From Syntrophaceae bacterium UBA1411 (GTDB lineage: Bacteria; Desulfobacterota; Syntrophia; Syntrophales; Smithellaceae), in the NCBI GenBank assembly GCA_002304995.1, contig DBPV01000076.1:1-54512 (forward strand): a stretch of 54,512 bases of DNA, in the 5' to 3' direction. The position numbers were made by a program, and so were the translations under genes. Below, piece by piece: positions 50,038 through 54,512 of this stretch. The stretch's first letter is position 1. Each line of letters opens with the position of its first letter. The notes beneath the pieces are model-generated. The model was not told where the DNA came from and did no database searches. It saw only the letters and a program-made list of their open reading frames with translations.

Positions 50038-51825
50038 ATGAAGAAAACGGGAATAGTATTTTCGCTGATGCTGCTGGCAGGAATTCTTCTGGCCGCGGGA
50101 CAGGCCCTGGCGCTTGCGTCGCAGCCGCTGACCGTCGCGCTGATTTTCGATATCGGCGGCCGGGGGGACGGCGGCTTCAACGATGCGGCCCAGCGGGGCC
50201 TGGAAAAAGCCGTCTCCGAAATGGGTGTGAGGGCCGTTTATATCGAGCACCGGCGGAATCTGGAGCTCGCTCACGCCGTCGACGAAGCGGCGGCCTCCGA
50301 CGCGCAGGTGATCATCGGCGTGGGATTTGCCTTTTCAGAGAAGCTCCGGCGCCTGGCGCTTCAGTATCCCGGCAAGAAATTCATTTGCGTGGACTACAGC
50401 GCCGAATACGACGAGCAGGGCCGCCTGCTGCCTCTGCCCGCCAATCTTGCGGGGCTTTCGTTCCGCGAGGAGGAGGGTTCTTATCTGGTCGGGGCCATAG
50501 CGGCGCTTAAAAGCAAAACGGGCCGCATCGGTTTTGTGGGCGGCATGGAGAGCCAGCTCATCCGCCGGTTTCAGGCGGGCTACGCGGCGGGCGCGCGGGC
50601 GGTCCGTCCCGACATCCAGGTTCTTTCCCGCTACGCCGGCATCACAGGCCGGGCCTTCAATAATCCGGACCGGGGCTACCGTCTGGCCATGCGCCTGTAC
50701 CGGGATGGGGCCGACGTTATTTATCATGCGTCCGGCGTGACGGGCAACGGCGTTTTCCGGGCGGCAAAGAAGATGAACCGTCTGGCCATCGGCGTGGATA
50801 TCGACCAGAGCGCGCAGGCGCCGGGGCATGTGCTGACGAGCATGACCAAGCATGTCGACGTGGCGGTGTTCAACAGCGTGCAAGACTGCGCCGCGGGCCG
50901 CTTTGTGGGCGGTCTGGCAACCTTCGGCCTCAAGGAAAAAGGCGTGGGCTTCGTGTACGACGAGAACAACAAAAAGCTCTTCACCGACGACATTTATGCC
51001 CGGGTTTCCGAACTGCAGGCAAAAATTATCGCGGGCGAGGTGAAGGTCGCCTCCGCCTCCGACCGGCCGTTTGTGCTGTCGCGGCAGAATCTGCAGGATT
51101 TGCTCGCGGATCTGCGCGCGGAGGTCGGGCAGGCGCTTTACAAACTTGACGGCGATCTGAAGCGCAGCGCCCGGGCGCTTGCCGGCCGGGACCTGCAGGG
51201 CGAAGACGCGCGGCTTGCGCTCAGGAAGCTCTATGCCGGCAATCCGTACATCATTGACTGTGAAACCGTCAGCGACCGCGGCATCATGCTGGTCGTCGAG
51301 CCGCCCGCGCACAGATCTTCCGAGGGCGCCGACATCAGCAAACAGGCGCATATGATCAAACTGTTCAGGACGCACCGGCCGGTGCTGAGCGGATCGTTCA
51401 GGTCCGTCGAAGGCCCGCAGGCCGTGGTCATTCATCATCCCGTCTTGTCCGCGGACGGACGCTTTGCCGGTTCCATCGCCGCGCTGTTCGCCCCGGAATA
51501 TCTCCTGTCCGGCATCATCGGACCGGTGGCCGCCGGTCTGCCCGTCGGTTTCTTTCTGATGCAGACCGACGGATTGATCATCTATGATGTGGCGACGAAC
51601 CAGATCGGACGCGCGGCTGCGGAAAACCAGCGCCGGCCTTTCCTGGAACTCACGAAAGCGGCGGGAAAAATGGCCGCCGCTGCGGCGGGAAAGGACACGT
51701 ACACCTATCCCGGACGGCCGGGGGAGGAGCCGGTGACGAAGGTGATCTACTGGCAGACGGTTACGCTGCACGGCACGGCGTGGCGTCTCGGCATTGACTG
51801 TGCGGTGGAAAACCTGGAAAAATAG
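50038..51825 (+). CDS. BMP/PnrA-type substrate-binding domain fused to a Cache-like domain
   Basis: The 595-residue protein has a signal peptide (about 1-27, ending ALALA). Residues about 30-345 form a basic-membrane-protein (PnrA-like) binding fold, as in nucleoside-binding ABC transport proteins: VALIFDIGGRGDGGFNDAAQRGLEKA, GVGFAFSE, KFICVDYSAEYD, GFVGGMESQLIRRFQAGY, DVIYHASGVTGNGVF and GVDIDQS. Residues about 360-590 are a beta-rich Cache-like sensor domain (DGDLKRSARALAGRD, YIIDCETVSDRGIMLVVEPP, QTDGLIIYDVATNQIGR). There is no lipobox and no membrane span after it, so it appears soluble in the periplasm. No ABC permease or ATPase gene is near. A hybrid histidine kinase converges 12 bases later. 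It may present a ligand to a sensor rather than a transporter; this is inference. Confidence 0.85.
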   Translation: MKKTGIVFSLMLLAGILLAAGQALALASQPLTVALIFDIGGRGDGGFNDAAQRGLEKAVSEMGVRAVYIEHRRNLELAHAVDEAAASDAQVIIGVGFAFSEKLRRLALQYPGKKFICVDYSAEYDEQGRLLPLPANLAGLSFREEEGSYLVGAIAALKSKTGRIGFVGGMESQLIRRFQAGYAAGARAVRPDIQVLSRYAGITGRAFNNPDRGYRLAMRLYRDGADVIYHASGVTGNGVFRAAKKMNRLAIGVDIDQSAQAPGHVLTSMTKHVDVAVFNSVQDCAAGRFVGGLATFGLKEKGVGFVYDENNKKLFTDDIYARVSELQAKIIAGEVKVASASDRPFVLSRQNLQDLLADLRAEVGQALYKLDGDLKRSARALAGRDLQGEDARLALRKLYAGNPYIIDCETVSDRGIMLVVEPPAHRSSEGADISKQAHMIKLFRTHRPVLSGSFRSVEGPQAVVIHHPVLSADGRFAGSIAALFAPEYLLSGIIGPVAAGLPVGFFLMQTDGLIIYDVATNQIGRAAAENQRRPFLELTKAAGKMAAAAAGKDTYTYPGRPGEEPVTKVIYWQTVTLHGTAWRLGIDCAVENLEK

Positions 51826-51837
51826 CCGCGGGCGCTG

Positions 51838-54396
51838 CTAGGAAGGCCCGGCGCCTTCCGGAGGGCGGCTCGCCGTGACGGCGTCTTCGATGGCGCAGCA
51901 CAGCTGGACCTGGTCAAAGGGCTTGCGCACCAGGAGATGGACGTCTTTGGTGTCTTCGCGGCTCAGCGTCAGCGCGCCGTGTCCCGTCATGATCATGAAG
52001 GTCTTGTCCGGATCCAGGCGCTTCATGTTGGAAATCAGCTCGCAGCCGTTCATGTCCGGCATGCACTGATCGCTGATGACCACGTCCACGTCGTTTACGT
52101 GCTCCCGGTACCACGCAAGCGCGTCTTTCGGATTGTCGAAGATGACCGCGCTGTGGCCGAGGTTTTCCGCGTACTTTTCCATGATGTCCAGCATGTACTT
52201 TTCGTCGTCCACCACCAGCAGGCGGCGCGGAACGGGCGGTTCATCGGACGGACGGCGCGTTTCCTTCCGCGCGTCGGCGATCAGGAGCTCCATTTCGAAA
52301 GTCGTCCAGCTTTTGCCGCCGCCGGCTTCGTCGGCGGGCCGGCCGTTCTTTTCCGGAGGAATGAAATCCGTCGTGTGGCGGATGCGCGCTCCGAAGCGGT
52401 CCAGCGTGCTTTTTACAGCCAGAAGACCGATGCCGCTGCCGCCGTGCGTCGAGCGGACTTTTTCCGCAAACAGGCGGGCCAGGACAGGTTCGGCAATGGG
52501 CGGGCCGTCGTTGGCCACGCGCACCCGAATGACGTCTTCCCCCTGTGCGTTTTCGCCCTTTTCCCAGGAAATGCTGATCACGTTGCTGCCGCCGCGGGGA
52601 AATTCGGCGACGGCGTTGTTGATCAGGTTGACGACGATGCCCATGAACTCCCCGGCGTTGCCGAACACCGTGACGGGAGGCGACGCTTCGCAAACCGCGA
52701 CGGAAACGGTTTTGCCCTGGTCCTGCGCCATGGGTTTGTACTGGCCCTTGGACAGGGACACGGCGCCGCGGATGGCCGGCCGCATTTCAAAACTGCCCAG
52801 AGAATGATCGCGTTTGACGTAGTCCCGGATGCCCGACGTGACGTCGCGGATGACCAGGCTGCCGCTGTCCACGTAGGACAGGTACTTGCGCGCGGCTTCC
52901 AGATTTTTCCTGAGTTCAAAAAGCTGACGGGGCAGCCGCTCGGTTACGGAATTCCGCCCGGACGGTAAAAATCCGTCGGCCCCTGTTTCCGGCGGGGAAG
53001 GGACGCCGGCTGTGGCGTGCGGAAACGCTTTGGCCGGTTCGCCGCGCGCCGCGTCGATGCGGGCCAGCGTCTTTTCCATCCGGGCCAGATACATGCGGGT
53101 GAGATCCTGGCCGCCGGTGATGCCGCCGAGCGCATTGTTGATGTCGTGGCTCAGGCCCGCGACCAGTGCGGCGATGGCTTTTTCGGTCGAAGCCTGCGCG
53201 AGCGCCGCGTCCTTGGCCGCGAGTTCGGCTTCCATCTGCTTGAGGTCGCTTACATCTTCGGAGATGCCCAGGAGATACTCCAGGCGGCCCCGCCCGTCGT
53301 AAAGGGGAATCAGGTTGGATTTCAGCGTGGACATCCGGCCGCTGCTCGCGGGGACCGTATGCTCGAAGGTCACGGCGGATCCGGTGCTGAGCGCCGCGTC
53401 CTCGAATTCGGAAAGCAGGCGGGAAAGCTGCGGGGAATGGCCGCACAGATCGTCCCACATTTTGTTGCCGATGACGTACCGGCCGCCGTTCCGGCAGTCC
53501 TTCATGTAAACGGCCATCGGAAAATTGCCGAAGACCTTGGCCGTGAGGTCGCGGCTCCGGAGCAGTTCCTCTTCGGCCTTTTTTCGTTCGGTGATGTCCT
53601 TGGCGATGCACATCACCGAACCGACGCTTCCGTCTTGGGTCTGTACCGGATCGATGCTCGTCATGTAGCAGTGCGTTTCGCCCTGCCGCGGAATCCACAT
53701 TTCGCTGCTGGAATGGCGGCCGTCGGCGAAGACCTCGCTTACCGCCCTGTGGATCCTATTGGCCTCCTCCTGGGGAAACATGTGCCAGACCAGCTGTCCC
53801 GGAATATCCGCGACGTTCATTTCCACGGCCTGGGCGAAGGCCCGGTTGGCGTAGCGGAAGGTTCCGTCGGGGTTGAAGATGAAAATCAGGTCATTGGATT
53901 CCTCAAACAGGATGCGGTATTTTTCTTCGCTTTCCCGCAGCGCTTCCTCGTTGTGCTTCTGCCGCGTGATGTCCGTCTGCACAACGATCATGCGCAGCGG
54001 GCGGCCGTTCTCGGCGACGATCCTGGCCATGTTCAGCACCCAGCGGTAGTCGCCGTTCTGGTGCCGGATGCGGTATTCGCAGTTGACGGTTTTAACCTCT
54101 GACCGGACCAGCAGGGCGAAGGCGGCGAAAGTTTTATCCCGGTCGTCGGGATGGACGAGCCCTTCCCAGAAAGAAATGTCGCCGCCGACATCGCGCGCGC
54201 CATAACCGAGCATGGCTGTCCACTGGCGCGAAAAATGCGCTTCATTGCTTTGGACGTTCCATTCCCAGACGCTGTTGCCCGCATCTTCCAGAACCGCCTT
54301 CAGCACGTCCCGGCCTTCGCGCCGGGCGCGCTTTTCCCAGCTGGAAAATACGTGCCCAAAGACGTTCCTGATGATCTCGCGCTTGAAAAGAGGCAT
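51838..54396 (-). CDS. PAS-domain hybrid histidine kinase with C-terminal receiver
   Basis: The 852-residue protein has three PAS domains (about 30-150, 155-275 and 280-390), with PAC-type ends DITRQKHNEE and DITERKKAEE. A dimerisation/phosphoacceptor region has His417 in GLSHDINNALGG; a HATPase domain has VVNLINNAVAEFPRGG and GGSGIGLLAVKSTLDRFG (about 595-690); and a receiver domain (about 724-840) has VVDDEKYML and the phosphoacceptor Asp776 in ISDQCMPD. No membrane segment is visible, so it is a cytoplasmic sensor. The first PAS has the WEWNVQSNEAHFSRQW pattern often linked to redox or ligand sensing. The ATG follows AAAGGCGGGG. No separate response regulator adjoins it. Its signal and targets are unknown. 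Confidence 0.92.
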   Translation of the reverse strand: MPLFKREIIRNVFGHVFSSWEKRARREGRDVLKAVLEDAGNSVWEWNVQSNEAHFSRQWTAMLGYGARDVGGDISFWEGLVHPDDRDKTFAAFALLVRSEVKTVNCEYRIRHQNGDYRWVLNMARIVAENGRPLRMIVVQTDITRQKHNEEALRESEEKYRILFEESNDLIFIFNPDGTFRYANRAFAQAVEMNVADIPGQLVWHMFPQEEANRIHRAVSEVFADGRHSSSEMWIPRQGETHCYMTSIDPVQTQDGSVGSVMCIAKDITERKKAEEELLRSRDLTAKVFGNFPMAVYMKDCRNGGRYVIGNKMWDDLCGHSPQLSRLLSEFEDAALSTGSAVTFEHTVPASSGRMSTLKSNLIPLYDGRGRLEYLLGISEDVSDLKQMEAELAAKDAALAQASTEKAIAALVAGLSHDINNALGGITGGQDLTRMYLARMEKTLARIDAARGEPAKAFPHATAGVPSPPETGADGFLPSGRNSVTERLPRQLFELRKNLEAARKYLSYVDSGSLVIRDVTSGIRDYVKRDHSLGSFEMRPAIRGAVSLSKGQYKPMAQDQGKTVSVAVCEASPPVTVFGNAGEFMGIVVNLINNAVAEFPRGGSNVISISWEKGENAQGEDVIRVRVANDGPPIAEPVLARLFAEKVRSTHGGSGIGLLAVKSTLDRFGARIRHTTDFIPPEKNGRPADEAGGGKSWTTFEMELLIADARKETRRPSDEPPVPRRLLVVDDEKYMLDIMEKYAENLGHSAVIFDNPKDALAWYREHVNDVDVVISDQCMPDMNGCELISNMKRLDPDKTFMIMTGHGALTLSREDTKDVHLLVRKPFDQVQLCCAIEDAVTASRPPEGAGPS

Positions 54397-54416
54397 GCCC
54401 CGCCTTTCTCAGTCGA

Positions 54417-54444
54417 TTTTTATTTGATTAACATCTTATGTAAA
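54417..54444 (-). promoter_or_regulatory. Possible promoter of the hybrid kinase gene
   Basis: On the minus strand, TTTACA (54444-54439) and TAAAAA (54422-54417) are 16 bases apart in an A/T-rich stretch. The -10 hexamer is a weak match. The ATG lies about 20 bases beyond it, so the leader would be very short. Confidence 0.35.
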
Positions 54445-54512
54445 ATGATGTACGCATTCTATTCATGTCGCCGGAAAATGCAAAGGATTTTTCGCACAGC
54501 CGGCGCGGTTTT

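Noticed and set aside
1..54512. CRISPR arrays, insertion sequences, prophage or integrated elements
   Set aside because: No regularly spaced repeats, transposase, integrase or phage structural genes were seen; gene content is housekeeping throughout.

Overview
The window is chromosomal, high-GC, gene-dense DNA with 40 protein-coding genes, the first cut by the left edge. I see no rRNA, tRNA, CRISPR array, transposase, integrase or phage gene. Gene content points to a Gram-negative, probably anaerobic member of the former Deltaproteobacteria (Desulfobacterota), plausibly near Syntrophales or Syntrophobacterales. The grounds are an envelope with LolA, SurA, parvulin and MltF proteins, a CoA-transferase-like/GNAT fusion, an acetate-CoA ligase (ADP-forming) type subunit beside a PaaK-like ligase, several multi-domain sensors, and an NrpR-type regulator. 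The lineage is inferred from content and not shown by any marker phylogeny.

Layout. 1-6.9 kb: a partial periplasmic binding protein, surE, a universal stress protein with a MORN-repeat protein (minus), a GpsA-like dehydrogenase behind a consensus promoter, and the CoA-transferase-like/GNAT fusion. 6.9-18.7 kb (all minus): a long run transcribed from a 1243-residue GlmS-like protein through an NrpR-type regulator, a left-handed beta-helix protein, glmM, a NagB-like protein, pyrG and an MltF-like transglycosylase. 19.0-20.5 kb (minus): moaC, a small membrane protein and a Fis-type DNA-binding protein. 20.6-24.3 kb (plus): comM/yifB, ilvE, a 311-base gap with a cluster of DnaA-box-like sites, and lolA. 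24.3-27.0 kb (minus): radical SAM protein, methyltransferase, patatin-like protein. 27.2-29.1 kb (plus): proA-nadD. 29.1-39.7 kb (minus): HD-GYP response regulator, uvrA, surA-like, parvulin-like, mfd, nadA. 39.9-51.8 kb (plus): moeA, two tandem FKBP isomerases, PaaK-like ligase, ADP-forming acyl-CoA synthetase-like subunit, then an ankyrin/membrane/DUF4384-like/BMP-Cache group. 51.8-54.4 kb (minus): a hybrid histidine kinase converging on that group.

How genes work together. The most coherent unit is the amino-sugar run. It contains a glutamine amidotransferase/SIS protein for glucosamine-6-phosphate formation, GlmM, a GlmU-C-like beta-helix protein, a NagB-like protein with an altered catalytic residue, and a regulator of the 2-oxoglutarate-sensing NrpR class. 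This suggests nitrogen-linked control of hexosamine synthesis. A second coherent unit is mfd / two parvulin chaperones / uvrA. A third is the ankyrin group behind a near-consensus promoter; its last gene joins a BMP-type ligand-binding domain to a Cache-like domain.

Most noteworthy: the GlmS-like giant has a catalytic Cys that is not N-terminal, a large insertion inside the amidotransferase domain and an added C-terminal domain. Also notable are the 12-base-phased DnaA-box array without dnaA nearby, the NagB-like Asp-to-Arg change, the CoA-transferase Glu-to-Pro change, and the BMP-Cache fusion. All functional calls come from reading motifs by eye; no database search was run.
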